Shown one piece after another: positions 34,634 to 44,144 of a stretch of DNA of 64,000 nt; the stretch's first letter is position 1; the number at the start of each line of letters is the position of its first letter. The stretch comes from Photobacterium frigidiphilum. GTDB lineage: Bacteria; Pseudomonadota; Gammaproteobacteria; Enterobacterales; Vibrionaceae. A model generated the notes under the pieces. The model saw only the letters and a list, made by a program, of their open reading frames with translations, ran no database searches and had not been told where the DNA came from. The stretch is taken from the NCBI RefSeq assembly GCF_003025615.1, contig NZ_PYMJ01000016.1, forward strand, positions 51,617-115,616. Reading direction: 5' to 3'. Position numbers and translations under genes: made by a program.

Positions 34634-36187
34634 TTATTGGGCTAGAAAAAACTTATATGCTAGGTTTTCCGTTTCATCTTTCCATTGGTAGCCTAATTCG
34701 TGTAGGTGGCTAGTAAAAGACAGCAGATCTTTGTCTTCCAATTCAAAACCACATAATACTCGACCATAATCTGCACCATGATTACGGTAATTAAATAGGC
34801 TAATATTCCAGTGTGTACCTAGCGTATTAAGAAACTTTAATAGTGCGCCAGGGTACTCTGGAAATTCAAAGCTATATAAACGTTCTTTTAGTGGCTTTGA
34901 TGGACGCCCACCAATCATATAGCGCACGTGAACTTTTGCCATTTCATCATCAGATAAATCGACAACGGGGTAGCCCCCTTTTCGAAGATCGTGAATGATG
35001 CCGTCCAGCTCTTCTTGCCCTTGCATTAAGCGCACCCCCACAAAGACATTAGCCAGTGCATCGTCGTTGTAGCGATAGTTAAACTCAGTCACTACTCGGC
35101 CACCTAAAATATGGCAAAAATCAAGAAAAGCCCCAGGCCGTTCTGGCACTGTTACCGCTAAGAGACCTTCTCGTTTCTCACCTAATTCACAACGCTCTGA
35201 TACATAGCGTAGACCATGAAAGTTGAGGTTAGCCCCCGATAAAATGGATGCTAGCTGCTTATCTTGTAGCTGGTGTACCTCAACGTATTTTTTGAGTCCT
35301 GCTAAAGAGAGTGCACCAGATGGTTCAGCAATGGCCCGGGTATCTTCAAAAATATCTTTAACGGCAGAGCAAATTTCATCGCTGCTAACGGTAATAACAT
35401 CATCAAGATACTGCTGGCATAAACGGAATGTTTCTTCACCAATGCGTTTTACAGCGACACCGTCAGCAAACATGCCAACTTGGTCGAGTGTAACCGGACA
35501 ACCCGCATCGAGCGCGGCTTTCAAGCAGGCTGAATCTTCAGCTTCCACACCGATGATTTTAATATTCGGCATTAACTGTTTAAGTAATACCGATATTCCA
35601 GCCGCTAAACCGCCGCCCCCAACAGGAACAAAAACATAATCAAGATGCCCATTTTGTTGGAGAAGTTCCATACCGATGGTGCCCTGTCCTGCAATCACTG
35701 ATGGGTGATCAAAGGGTGGAATGAAGGTATAACCATATTGTTGCGCTAATTCTTCAGCGTGGGCTTTGGCTTCATCAAAATTATTGCCGTGCAAAACCAC
35801 TTTGCCACCAAAGCTTCTCACCGCATCGACTTTAATCGCAGGTGTGGTCAGTGGCATAACGATGGTTGCACTAACATCAAGCTTATGGCCGGATAATGCT
35901 AACCCTTGAGCATGATTGCCCGCAGAGGCTGCAATAGCCCCCGCTTTACGTTGCGCTGGGGTTAGCTGTGACATCATGTTGTAAGCACCACGCAGTTTAA
36001 ACGAGTGAACCGGCTGGCGATCTTCTCGTTTTAACTGGATGCGATTGCCGATCCTTGCTGACAATCGATCCATATCTTGGAGTGGCGTCACTTGTGCCAC
36101 TTCATAGATAGGCGCACGAAGAATATTGCGAAGGTAATCGGCTCCGCTTAATAGCTCTACATCCTTGGCCTGTGTTACTTCGCTCAT
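34634..36187 (-). CDS. ilvA: Threonine ammonia-lyase (biosynthetic)
   Basis: PLP enzyme converting threonine to 2-oxobutanoate, the first committed step to isoleucine. The 517-residue protein has the PLP lysine at residue 64 in SFKLRGAYN, the glycine-rich loop VGGGGLAAG and two C-terminal ACT-like regulatory domains, so feedback control by isoleucine and valine is expected. It is the last gene of ilvLGMEDA, five bases after ilvD. Confidence 0.97.
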   Translation of the reverse strand: MSEVTQAKDVELLSGADYLRNILRAPIYEVAQVTPLQDMDRLSARIGNRIQLKREDRQPVHSFKLRGAYNMMSQLTPAQRKAGAIAASAGNHAQGLALSGHKLDVSATIVMPLTTPAIKVDAVRSFGGKVVLHGNNFDEAKAHAEELAQQYGYTFIPPFDHPSVIAGQGTIGMELLQQNGHLDYVFVPVGGGGLAAGISVLLKQLMPNIKIIGVEAEDSACLKAALDAGCPVTLDQVGMFADGVAVKRIGEETFRLCQQYLDDVITVSSDEICSAVKDIFEDTRAIAEPSGALSLAGLKKYVEVHQLQDKQLASILSGANLNFHGLRYVSERCELGEKREGLLAVTVPERPGAFLDFCHILGGRVVTEFNYRYNDDALANVFVGVRLMQGQEELDGIIHDLRKGGYPVVDLSDDEMAKVHVRYMIGGRPSKPLKERLYSFEFPEYPGALLKFLNTLGTHWNISLFNYRNHGADYGRVLCGFELEDKDLLSFTSHLHELGYQWKDETENLAYKFFLAQ

Positions 36188-36192
36188 CGTTA

Positions 36193-38034
36193 TTATCCTT
36201 CGAGTTTAGATTTGTCACGGATAGCACCTTGATCGGCACTGGTTGCAAGTAATGCATACGCGCGTAATGCGTAAGATACTTCACGTTGACGGTTAGCTGG
36301 CTTCCAACCTTGTTGTTCAGTCAGCGCACGGCGTTGGGCGAGCTCTGCGTCATCAACTTGTAATTCAATACCGCGGTTGGGAATATCGATATTAATGATA
36401 TCGCCATTGTTCACGAGACCAATCGTACCGCCAGCGGCTGCTTCAGGTGAAACATGACCAATCGATAAACCACTTGTGCCACCAGAGAAGCGACCATCAG
36501 TAATTAAAGCACATTCTTTCCCTAAACCAATTGATTTAAGGTAAGTGGTTGGGTACAGCATTTCTTGCATCCCCGGACCACCTTTAGGCCCTTCATAACG
36601 AATAACAACCACATCGCCAGATTTCACTTTACCACCAAGAATGCCTTCAACAGCAGTATCTTGGCTTTCGAAAACTACGGCTGGTCCGCTAAAGACCAAG
36701 CTGTTTTCATCAACGCCTGCTGTTTTCACAATACAGCCTTTGATTGCGATATTGCCCGAAAGTACTGCGAGCCCGCCATCTTGGCTAAACGCATGCTCTT
36801 TACTGCGAATACAGCCATTGGCGCGATCGTCATCTAAGGTATCCCAGCGACAATTTTGTGAGAAGGCTTTGGTGGTGCGAATACCAGCAGGACCGGCACG
36901 GAAGAAATCTTTCACCGCTTGTGATTCGGTTACCGCGATATCGTATTCAGCCAGTGATTCAGCAAAGGTTTGACCAAGTATATTGTGGGTATCGGTGTGC
37001 AGCAGACCGGCGCGATCAAGTTCACCTAAAATACTGTAAACACCACCAGCGCGGTGTACATCTTCCATGTGGTATTTCGGTGTTGAGGGAGCCACTTTGC
37101 AAAGGTGTGGTATAAGACGAGACATACGATCGATGTCATCCATATCAAAATCAATGTCACCTTCTTTTGCTGCAGCTAATAGGTGCAATACGGTATTGGT
37201 TGAGCCACCCATTGCGATATCGAGCGCCATTGCATTTTCAAAGGCTTTTTTATTCGCAATATTACGCGGTAATGCGGTGTCATCATCGTTAAGGTAATAA
37301 CGTTTAGTCAGATCAACGATACGTTTACCCGCATTGATGAATAGTTGTTCGCGATCGGCGTGAGTCGCCAGCATTGAACCATTACCTGGTTGGCTTAATC
37401 CTAATGCTTCTGTTAGACAGTTCATGGAGTTCGCGGTGAACATCCCTGAACATGAACCACACGTAGGACAAGCAGATCGCTCTATTTGTTCGCTTTGTTC
37501 GTCAGACACCGTAGGATCTGCACCTTGAATCATGGCATCAACAAGATCCAGCTTTAGGATCTGATCAGACAGTTTTGTTTTACCGGCTTCCATCGGTCCA
37601 CCAGAAACAAAGATCACAGGAATATTGAGTCGCAGTGAGGCCATTAGCATGCCTGGGGTGATTTTGTCACAGTTAGAGATGCACACCATTGCATCGGCGC
37701 AGTGCGCATTAACCATGTATTCCACCGAATCAGCAATGAGTTCTCGCGACGGAAGAGAGTACAGCATGCCGCCATGCCCCATTGCGATACCATCATCAAC
37801 GGCAATAGTATTGAACTCCTTGGCGATACCGCCTGCTTTCTCTATCTCACCCGCCACGAGTTGTCCCATGTCTTTTAAGTGAACATGGCCTGGTACAAAT
37901 TGCGTAAAAGAGTTAACGACGGCAATGATCGGCTTACCGAAATCTTCATCTTTAACGCCAGTCGCACGCCATAATGCGCGGGCTCCGGCCATATTACGAC
38001 CGTGGGTGGTGGTGGCTGAACGATACTTAGGCAT
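36193..38034 (-). CDS. ilvD: Dihydroxy-acid dehydratase
   Basis: Iron-sulfur enzyme forming the 2-oxo acids in isoleucine and valine synthesis. The 613-residue protein has cluster cysteines in [10 protein letters not shown] (C122) and [12 protein letters not shown] (C195), and the C-terminal active-site stretch [14 protein letters not shown]. It follows ilvE after a 93-base gap that contains a long hairpin, and precedes ilvA. Confidence 0.98.
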   Translation of the reverse strand: MPKYRSATTTHGRNMAGARALWRATGVKDEDFGKPIIAVVNSFTQFVPGHVHLKDMGQLVAGEIEKAGGIAKEFNTIAVDDGIAMGHGGMLYSLPSRELIADSVEYMVNAHCADAMVCISNCDKITPGMLMASLRLNIPVIFVSGGPMEAGKTKLSDQILKLDLVDAMIQGADPTVSDEQSEQIERSACPTCGSCSGMFTANSMNCLTEALGLSQPGNGSMLATHADREQLFINAGKRIVDLTKRYYLNDDDTALPRNIANKKAFENAMALDIAMGGSTNTVLHLLAAAKEGDIDFDMDDIDRMSRLIPHLCKVAPSTPKYHMEDVHRAGGVYSILGELDRAGLLHTDTHNILGQTFAESLAEYDIAVTESQAVKDFFRAGPAGIRTTKAFSQNCRWDTLDDDRANGCIRSKEHAFSQDGGLAVLSGNIAIKGCIVKTAGVDENSLVFSGPAVVFESQDTAVEGILGGKVKSGDVVVIRYEGPKGGPGMQEMLYPTTYLKSIGLGKECALITDGRFSGGTSGLSIGHVSPEAAAGGTIGLVNNGDIINIDIPNRGIELQVDDAELAQRRALTEQQGWKPANRQREVSYALRAYALLATSADQGAIRDKSKLEG

Positions 38035-38060
38035 AACAGTAAAAATCCTTTTATTGCGTT

Positions 38061-38098
38061 GTTCATCTTGCCGCTATAATTGGTGTGGCAAGATGAAC
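38061..38098 (-). repeat. Long hairpin in the ilvE-ilvD intercistronic gap
   Basis: GTTCATCTTGCC (38061-38072) and GGCAAGATGAAC (38087-38098) form a perfect 12-bp stem with a 14-base loop. There is no T-run after it, so it is more likely an mRNA stability/processing element or a protein-binding site than a terminator. Confidence 0.65.
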
Positions 38099-38127
38099 GA
38101 ATAATATGATGTACTTAATTGGTGCGC

Positions 38128-39066
38128 TTACTTGTCAGATTTAGGGTAAACGTAATCTAACCAGCCCCATTTATCTTCTGTTGTTCCATTAAATAGACCA
38201 AAGTAAGCCGCTTGAATTTCTTTGGTAATAGGGCCGCGTTTACCTTCACCTACCGAGATTTGGTCAACACTGCGAACTGGCACAATCTCTGCCGCAGTGC
38301 CTGTCATGAAGACTTCATCTGCGAGGTAGAGTGCTTCACGCGCGATATTTTCTTCACGAATTTCATAGCCCATCTCTTTGGCTAGCACCATGATTGAATC
38401 ACGCGTGATGCCAGGTAAGATTGCACACGTTGCTGGTGGTGTAGACAATATTCCATTACGAACCACAAAAATATTCTCGCCAGCGCCTTCAGAGAGGTAA
38501 CCATCAACACTCAGTGCGATGCCTTCGGCATAACCGTGGCGGCGTGCTTCACTACCGACTAATAATGATGAAAGGTAGTTACCGCCCGCTTTGGCGGCGG
38601 TTGGAATGGTATTGGGTGCTGCACGATTCCAGCTTGAAATCATGGCATCGACACCACTTTCTAATGCTTCCTCACCAAGGTATGACCCCCAAGGAAAAGC
38701 CGCGACGATAAGATCCATTTCAGTATCAACCGGTGGGCAAACCCCTAGACCGACATTACCGACATAGCCTAATGGACGAATATAAGCAGATTCTAGTTCG
38801 TTGACGCGAATCGTCTCACGACAAATTTCCATTAATTCTTCAGATGAGTATGGAATTGGGAAGCGGTAAATCTTGGCTGAATTCTTTAAGCGGTCCATGT
38901 GATCTTTATGACGGAAAACAATGGGGCCATTAGGGGTGTTATAGCAGCGAATACCTTCAAAAACCGATGTACCATAGTGCATTGCATGGGTTAAGACGTG
39001 CACATTTGCCTCTGCCCAAGGAACCATTTCACCATTAAACCAAATGTAATCTGCTGTGTTTGCCAT
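38128..39066 (-). CDS. ilvE: Branched-chain amino acid aminotransferase
   Basis: Fold-type IV PLP transaminase for the last step of isoleucine, valine and leucine synthesis. The 312-residue protein has the catalytic lysine at residue 159 (TAAKAGGNYLSS) and the cofactor-binding glutamate at 193 (LSEGAGENIF). It starts 21 bases after ilvM in the ilv operon. Confidence 0.97.
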   Translation of the reverse strand: MANTADYIWFNGEMVPWAEANVHVLTHAMHYGTSVFEGIRCYNTPNGPIVFRHKDHMDRLKNSAKIYRFPIPYSSEELMEICRETIRVNELESAYIRPLGYVGNVGLGVCPPVDTEMDLIVAAFPWGSYLGEEALESGVDAMISSWNRAAPNTIPTAAKAGGNYLSSLLVGSEARRHGYAEGIALSVDGYLSEGAGENIFVVRNGILSTPPATCAILPGITRDSIMVLAKEMGYEIREENIAREALYLADEVFMTGTAAEIVPVRSVDQISVGEGKRGPITKEIQAAYFGLFNGTTEDKWGWLDYVYPKSDK

Positions 39067-39087
39067 CTCGTGTACCTTCCTTCTGTA

Positions 39088-39336
39088 CTAATCTCGGTTT
39101 TCTAATAATGTGGTTTTGACGGTGCGTATATCCCAAAGCTTTTCTATTTGATTGATCAGCGTTGTAATCGGACGGTCACTGTCGACGATAATTTCTACAC
39201 TTGCTATTTTACTCTCGTGATTCTGTGTTGCATTAACTTGTTTAATTATAAAGCCACGGTGGCGAATAACGCGTAAAACTCGCTCTAGTAATACTGGTTT
39301 ATCATCCGCTTTGATATTGAGTAGGTATCTTTCCAT
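39088..39336 (-). CDS. ilvM: Acetolactate synthase II small subunit
   Basis: Regulatory subunit of acetolactate synthase II. With the ATG at 39336 it has 82 residues and consists of one ACT domain ([20 protein letters not shown], then VIRHRGFIIKQVN). The start codon shares its A with the ilvG stop (TAATG), so the two subunits are translationally coupled. A longer frame beginning inside ilvG is not needed. Confidence 0.94.
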   Translation of the reverse strand: MERYLLNIKADDKPVLLERVLRVIRHRGFIIKQVNATQNHESKIASVEIIVDSDRPITTLINQIEKLWDIRTVKTTLLENRD

Positions 39337-40982
39337 TAGGTATTCTCCAGCATATCTTGGTTCGCAGCACCGGGTGGCACTAATGGCCATACATTTTCTT
39401 CTTCAGAGATAAGTACATGCAGCAAATAAGCGGTTTTACTTGCTAGCATTTCTTTTAACGCCGGCTCTACTTCTTCTTTCTTGGTAATTGTTTTGCCTGG
39501 AATACCAAACGCACTGGCTAATACGACAAAGTCAGGGTTGTCATCTAAGATCGTTTCACTGTGACGGCCATCAAAAAAAAGCGATTGCCATTGTCTTACC
39601 ATGCCGAGGCGTTGGTTATTGATCAGCACTATTTTCACTGGGATTTGCTTACGTTTTATGGTGCCAAGTTCTTGAATATTCATCATGAATGAACCATCAC
39701 CCGATATTAGGATCGATTCATCGTTTGGTCTGGCGACTTTCGCTCCTATAGCGGCGGGTAAGCCAAAGCCCATCGTACCTAGGCCGGCAGATGTGATGTA
39801 ATTTTGTGGTTCTCGGGGCTGAATGTGTTGGGCTGCCCACATCTGATGTTGACCGACATCGGTCGAAATTACCGAGCTGTCGGGCATCATATCGGATAGT
39901 TTTTTCATCAGCAGTGGTGCATAAATCAGATCGCCAGGGTGGTTATAACGCCATTTGAAATCAGAACGTAATGTTTCACTGTGTTGTACCCAAGCAGAGA
40001 TGTTTTGTGACAGTTCTAATTGCGGCAAGATCACATTGACATCACCGCGTAATGGCGCGTTGGCAATACGTAATTTATTAAATTCAGAGGCATCAATGTC
40101 AAGGTGAATGACTTTTGCGTGCGGTGCGAAAGTATCAAGCTTGCCGGTTACGCGATCATCAAAGCGGGCACCCACTACAATTAATAAATCAGACTCTTGA
40201 ACGACTAAATTCGCCGCCTTAGTGCCATGCATACCCAGCATGCCTAAATAATGGGGGTCGTGACGCTCTACTGTGCCCAGCCCTTTCAGGGTACTGACCG
40301 ATGGCATTGGATTTAGCTTTAAAAAAGTACGCACAGTGTCGGTTGCTTTTGCGATTTGAACACCACCGCCGACATATAATACTGGACGTTGGCTTGCGGC
40401 TAGAAGGCGCTGCGCTTCAGCGATAGATTCTGAGGTTGCAACAGGAATGGCAGGCTCTGCAACAAACGGCAGTAGTTCAACAGGTGCTTGGGCTAGCTGT
40501 ACGTCTTTGGCAATATCAACAATAACCGGGCCAGGTCGACCTGCTTTGGCAACAATAAACGCTTCAGCTAATGTGGGGGCGAGATCATTGATGTCGGTAA
40601 CAAGGTAGCTATGTTTGGTACAAGACAATGACATACCAATCACATCCATTTCTTGGAAGGCATCGGTGCCAATATGCGAGCTGGCTACCTGTCCAGTAAT
40701 CGCAACCATAGGCACTGAATCAAGAAAAGCATCGGCTAATCCTGTTACCAGATTAGTGGCACCAGGACCGGATGTCGCCATGCATACAGCAACATCTTGA
40801 GTGGCTCTAGCCATACCAATCGCAGCCATTGCAGCACCCTGCTCATGACGGCAAAGAATGTGTTCGACGCCACCATCATAGAGTGCGTCATAGATTGGCA
40901 TAATTGCGCCACCAGGATAACCAAATATCGTGGTTATCCCTTGTTGCTGCAGCGCGTGTACAACTAACTCTGCCCCTGTCAT
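39336..40982 (-). CDS. ilvG: Acetolactate synthase II large subunit
   Basis: Thiamine-diphosphate enzyme that condenses pyruvate with pyruvate or 2-oxobutanoate. The 548-residue frame is intact, unlike the frameshifted copy of E. coli K-12. It has the catalytic glutamate at residue 47 ([11 protein letters not shown]), the FAD/TPP regions and the TPP motif [17 protein letters not shown] ... NNQRLGM. Expression is probably set by the ilvL attenuator immediately upstream. Confidence 0.97.
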   Translation of the reverse strand: MTGAELVVHALQQQGITTIFGYPGGAIMPIYDALYDGGVEHILCRHEQGAAMAAIGMARATQDVAVCMATSGPGATNLVTGLADAFLDSVPMVAITGQVASSHIGTDAFQEMDVIGMSLSCTKHSYLVTDINDLAPTLAEAFIVAKAGRPGPVIVDIAKDVQLAQAPVELLPFVAEPAIPVATSESIAEAQRLLAASQRPVLYVGGGVQIAKATDTVRTFLKLNPMPSVSTLKGLGTVERHDPHYLGMLGMHGTKAANLVVQESDLLIVVGARFDDRVTGKLDTFAPHAKVIHLDIDASEFNKLRIANAPLRGDVNVILPQLELSQNISAWVQHSETLRSDFKWRYNHPGDLIYAPLLMKKLSDMMPDSSVISTDVGQHQMWAAQHIQPREPQNYITSAGLGTMGFGLPAAIGAKVARPNDESILISGDGSFMMNIQELGTIKRKQIPVKIVLINNQRLGMVRQWQSLFFDGRHSETILDDNPDFVVLASAFGIPGKTITKKEEVEPALKEMLASKTAYLLHVLISEEENVWPLVPPGAANQDMLENT

Positions 40983-41037
40983 TGCTGCTCCTTAAAAACG
41001 TGCTTCCGCATTGCTTTTTATTGCTGATTTTGAATAT

Positions 41038-41072
41038 TTAAAAAAGCCCCCGAACCTTTCAGTGCGGGGGCT
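41038..41072 (-). terminator. ilv attenuator terminator
   Basis: On the minus strand AGCCCCCG ... CGGGGGCT folds into a GC-rich stem (plus positions 41065-41072 and 41045-41052) followed by a run of U (41038-41045). It lies between ilvL and ilvG, the classic attenuation site. Confidence 0.88.
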
Positions 41073-41105
41073 TATGCGTTTGTTGTGTTTCTTGCTACCT
41101 AACGC

Positions 41106-41183
41106 CTAGCACTCCCCTCGTGGTGACATAATCACCACGATGACGATAATAATGAGTTGTAGGGCTTTGGCGTTAAATGGCAT
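41106..41183 (-). CDS. ilvL: ilv operon leader peptide
   Basis: A 25-residue frame starting MPFNAKALQL and continuing with an Ile/Val run (IIIVIVVI), ten of its 25 residues being Ile, Val or Leu. It is placed upstream of a strong GC-rich terminator and ilvG, as in the E. coli ilvL attenuator. A 9-bp hairpin (TCGTGGTGA/TCACCACGA, 41118-41140) lies within the Val/Ile codons and is the likely pause structure. Ribosome stalling on scarce branched-chain aminoacyl-tRNA would prevent termination. Confidence 0.85.
   Translation of the reverse strand: MPFNAKALQLIIIVIVVIMSPRGEC
41118..41140 (-). promoter_or_regulatory. ilv leader pause hairpin
   Basis: Perfect 9-bp stem TCGTGGTGA / TCACCACGA with a five-base loop overlapping the end of the Ile/Val run of ilvL; the expected 1:2 pairing of the attenuator. 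Confidence 0.65.
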
Positions 41184-41307
41184 TTATTGTCTGTCCGATT
41201 TTATTGATTAATTGTCGCTCTACCTAAGTGGTAACACAGACATGACTCGCATGACAAGAAAAAACTTATGATTTCTTTGCAAACAATCTGCATAAATAGG
41301 CTTTTTG

Positions 41308-41330
41308 TGAAACGAAATAGAAGCGTTTCA
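41308..41330. repeat. Inverted repeat upstream of comM
   Basis: TGAAACG and CGTTTCA, 7-bp arms with nine bases between, about 40 bases before the comM start and 125 bases before ilvL on the other strand. Possible operator; regulator unknown. Confidence 0.35.
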
Positions 41331-41369
41331 TTAACTTATTAGTATGTAATCTAAACAGGACGATTAAGA

Positions 41370-42902
41370 ATGACTCTTGCGATTGTTCACAGCCGAGCAT
41401 GTGTGGGTGTTGACGCGCCCGCCGTTACCGTTGAGGTGCATTTGAGTAACGGAATGCCTGCCTTCAATTTGGTTGGGTTGCCAGAAACCACGGTCAAAGA
41501 GGCACGAGATCGGGTTCGCAGTGCGATTGTAAATGCAAATTTTGAATTCCCTTCACGTCGACTAACCGTCAACTTAGCCCCCGCCGATTTACCCAAAGAA
41601 GGGGGGCGATTTGATTTGCCTATAGCGTTAGGTATTTTGGCTGCGTCGGGACAAATCCCGATGAATAAACTGCACGAATATGAATTTCTTGGTGAACTCG
41701 CATTATCGGGCGATTTACGTCCGGTTAAAGGGGCGTTGCCAGCAGCGTTGGCATCAACGAAGGCTGGGCGATGTTTAATTGTTCCTGATGATAATGGCGA
41801 TCAAGTTGCACTTGTGGGGAAAGATAAACATCGATCTGCTGGCGATTTACTGGCTGTCTGTGGGCATTTATGTGGTCAACAACAATTGCAGTTACGTCAT
41901 CGAAACGAGGCTGAAATAGCCCAAGACCGCCCTAAAAATGATCGCGATATGCAAGATATTATCGGTCAGCAACAGGGTAAGCGTGCGTTAGAGATTGCCG
42001 CGGCTGGTGGGCATAACTTATTGTTTTTAGGCCCTCCTGGTACGGGTAAAACCATGCTGGCTTCTCGCCTGTGTGATTTATTACCTGAAATGGGGCACGC
42101 AGAAGCCCTAGAAACGGCATCTGTTGCTTCATTGACTCAGCAGTCATTGCATGAAGGTAACTGGCTTAAACGGCCTTTTAGAACCCCGCATCATTCAAGT
42201 TCGATGGCGGCTTTAGTCGGGGGCGGTTCTGTGCCGAAGCCTGGTGAAATTTCCTTGGCGCATAATGGCATTCTCTTCTTAGATGAAATGCCAGAGTTTG
42301 GGCGAAAGGTCTTAGATTCACTGCGTGAGCCGTTAGAGTCTGGTGAGATTGTGATCTCTCGTGCAGCCAGTAAAACCTGTTTCCCAGCTCGCTTTCAATT
42401 GATTGGTGCCTTAAACCCTAGCCCAACAGGTTATTACGAAGGTAATCAGTCTCGGACTAACCCACAAGCGATATTACGCTACCTTAGCCGTTTATCTGGC
42501 CCGTTATTGGATCGGTTCGATATGTCGATAGAAATCCCAGGTTTACCACGTGGCACATTGGCTGAAGGGGGGGATCGGGGTGAGACCAGTGCCGTTATCC
42601 AACAACGAGTTCATCATGCAAGAAAGGTGATGTTAGCCCGTGGCGGCAAGGTCAATGCCTTATTGTCTACTCGTGAGTTAGATACGCACTGTGCGCTGGT
42701 GAAAGAGGATGCAGAATTTCTAGAAAGTGCATTACATCAACTTGGTTTATCTATTCGGGCTTATCACCGAATCATTAAAGTGGCGCGAACAATTGCCGAT
42801 CTAGCGGGGAAAGACAAAATTGAGCGCGGGCACCTTGCCGAGGCATTAGGTTATCGTTCGATGGATCGATTATTAAAGCGTTTAACCGCTCAAGTGGTTT
42901 GA
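41370..42902 (+). CDS. comM: ComM/YifB, AAA+ branch-migration ATPase
   Basis: The 510-residue protein has the N-terminal domain of the Mg-chelatase-like (YifB/ComM) family, Walker A GPPGTGKTM from about residue 221, Walker B LFLDEMPEF and a C-terminal Mg-chelatase helical domain. In naturally competent bacteria ComM is known as a helicase that promotes branch migration during transformation. dprA, also in this window, belongs to the same process. It diverges from the ilv operon. Confidence 0.92.
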   Translation: MTLAIVHSRACVGVDAPAVTVEVHLSNGMPAFNLVGLPETTVKEARDRVRSAIVNANFEFPSRRLTVNLAPADLPKEGGRFDLPIALGILAASGQIPMNKLHEYEFLGELALSGDLRPVKGALPAALASTKAGRCLIVPDDNGDQVALVGKDKHRSAGDLLAVCGHLCGQQQLQLRHRNEAEIAQDRPKNDRDMQDIIGQQQGKRALEIAAAGGHNLLFLGPPGTGKTMLASRLCDLLPEMGHAEALETASVASLTQQSLHEGNWLKRPFRTPHHSSSMAALVGGGSVPKPGEISLAHNGILFLDEMPEFGRKVLDSLREPLESGEIVISRAASKTCFPARFQLIGALNPSPTGYYEGNQSRTNPQAILRYLSRLSGPLLDRFDMSIEIPGLPRGTLAEGGDRGETSAVIQQRVHHARKVMLARGGKVNALLSTRELDTHCALVKEDAEFLESALHQLGLSIRAYHRIIKVARTIADLAGKDKIERGHLAEALGYRSMDRLLKRLTAQVV

Positions 42903-42923
42903 TCAAACGGAGGTGGATGTGGC

Positions 42924-43379
42924 TTATGAATCAAGGACTTCGTTTAAGGTACTAAGTTGGTTTTCACTGAATACTTGGACGCCTATTCTTGTTAGTGCAG
43001 CTGCGGTTAAACCTTGCCCGGTAACCTTTGTGCCATTGAATTGCCCATCGTAAATAAAATGGCTGCCACATGAGGGGCTATTTTCTTTCAAGATCGCGAA
43101 CTTGATATTATGTTGCTGGCACAGCATGACGGCTTGATGTGCGCCTTGTAAAAAGGCGTCAGTAACATCGATATTGTTCTTGGTTCTGATGGTTCCGTCT
43201 GCTTGAATTTCTGCTGGTGGTCGAGGTGTGGGTAACCCGCCAGAAACCTCTGGGCATAATACGATTAAGCGGTCTTGTTGTATCCACTGTTGTAATAAGC
43301 TATCGGTCAGCTGGTTATCTTTTCCATCATAACGCACTGGTAAGCCATATAAACAGGCGCTGATGAGGATCTTATCCAT
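42924..43379 (-). CDS. DUF523 family protein, TudS-like
   Basis: A 151-residue DUF523 protein. Three conserved cysteines, C9 (SACLYG), C42 (LCPEVSGGL) and C104 (NSPSCGS), match the pattern of this family, whose characterised member TudS is a [4Fe-4S] thiouracil desulfidase. That function here is inference. It stands alone between convergent comM and, on the same strand, dsbA, with the dsbA terminator between them, so it probably has its own promoter. Confidence 0.8.
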   Translation of the reverse strand: MDKILISACLYGLPVRYDGKDNQLTDSLLQQWIQQDRLIVLCPEVSGGLPTPRPPAEIQADGTIRTKNNIDVTDAFLQGAHQAVMLCQQHNIKFAILKENSPSCGSHFIYDGQFNGTKVTGQGLTAAALTRIGVQVFSENQLSTLNEVLDS

Positions 43380-43403
43380 AAAAAATAATACCTAATGCGG
43401 GAT

Positions 43404-43429
43404 AAAAAGAAGGGGCATATAAGCCCCTT
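43404..43429 (-). terminator. Terminator after dsbA
   Basis: Stem AAGGGGC / GCCCCTT with a six-base loop; on the minus strand it is followed by CTTTTT, 29 bases after the dsbA stop. Confidence 0.8.
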
Positions 43430-43457
43430 TCTGTACTGCTGTGTACTTGCACGAATG

Positions 43458-44060
43458 TTACTTTTTAAGTAAGAAATTTACTAACTCGAAGTACTCATCA
43501 GAAGATTGTATTTTACCTGTTTGTACGAGGTATTTATTGTTAACGATAAGAGCTGGAACACCTGTTAGACCACTATCTTGGAAGCCTTTATCAAAACGAT
43601 TAACCATCGAATTAACGGCAAAGCTATTGTAGGCACCATCGAAATCTTCTGCTTTAACACCTTCATCAACGAAGATTTGACGTAATTCCGCATCATTACG
43701 TGGTGGCTTTTTCATCCCATGAACGCGATTGAAAAGCACAGGTGTCATCTTGTTATCGATACCGAGAACGATAGATGTCGCGAAAGCTTTACTCATGGAT
43801 TTACCCATAGAGCCACCCATGAAAGAAACATGATTTTTCTGGAATTTAGCATTATCTGGAAGCTGCTTTTTTAGTTCCTGAATCATTGGCTCAAAGCTAT
43901 TACAGTGTGGGCAATAGAAAGAGAAAAATTCTGTAACGATCGGGCTGCTTGATTTAGGTAGTTCAAGTACTTTGTAGTAATCGCCTTCAGTAAACTTGGC
44001 TGCTTGAACGGAAAAAGATAATAGTGCTACGCTCGCTAGAGCCAAAAGTTTCTTCATCAT
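43458..44060 (-). CDS. dsbA: Periplasmic thiol:disulfide oxidoreductase DsbA
   Basis: Introduces disulfide bonds into exported proteins. The 200-residue precursor has a signal peptide ([20 protein letters not shown], cleavage near residue 20), the active site CPHC at residues 50-53 in [12 protein letters not shown], and the cis-proline segment [10 protein letters not shown]. Either of the first two ATG codons may be used. It follows srkA on the same strand, the conserved yihD-srkA-dsbA grouping, here with ccoG inserted. Confidence 0.96.
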   Translation of the reverse strand: MMKKLLALASVALLSFSVQAAKFTEGDYYKVLELPKSSSPIVTEFFSFYCPHCNSFEPMIQELKKQLPDNAKFQKNHVSFMGGSMGKSMSKAFATSIVLGIDNKMTPVLFNRVHGMKKPPRNDAELRQIFVDEGVKAEDFDGAYNSFAVNSMVNRFDKGFQDSGLTGVPALIVNNKYLVQTGKIQSSDEYFELVNFLLKK

Positions 44061-44144
44061 GTTGCGGTGTACTCCCTGAGTTTTAAGAAATAGCCTTTAG
44101 CTACTTTCCATTGTTCTAATTATGTTGTGTTATTTTTTAGGTCA

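Noticed and set aside
39336..40982. Possible frameshift in ilvG as in E. coli K-12
   Set aside because: The frame is intact over 548 residues with the catalytic and cofactor motifs in place.
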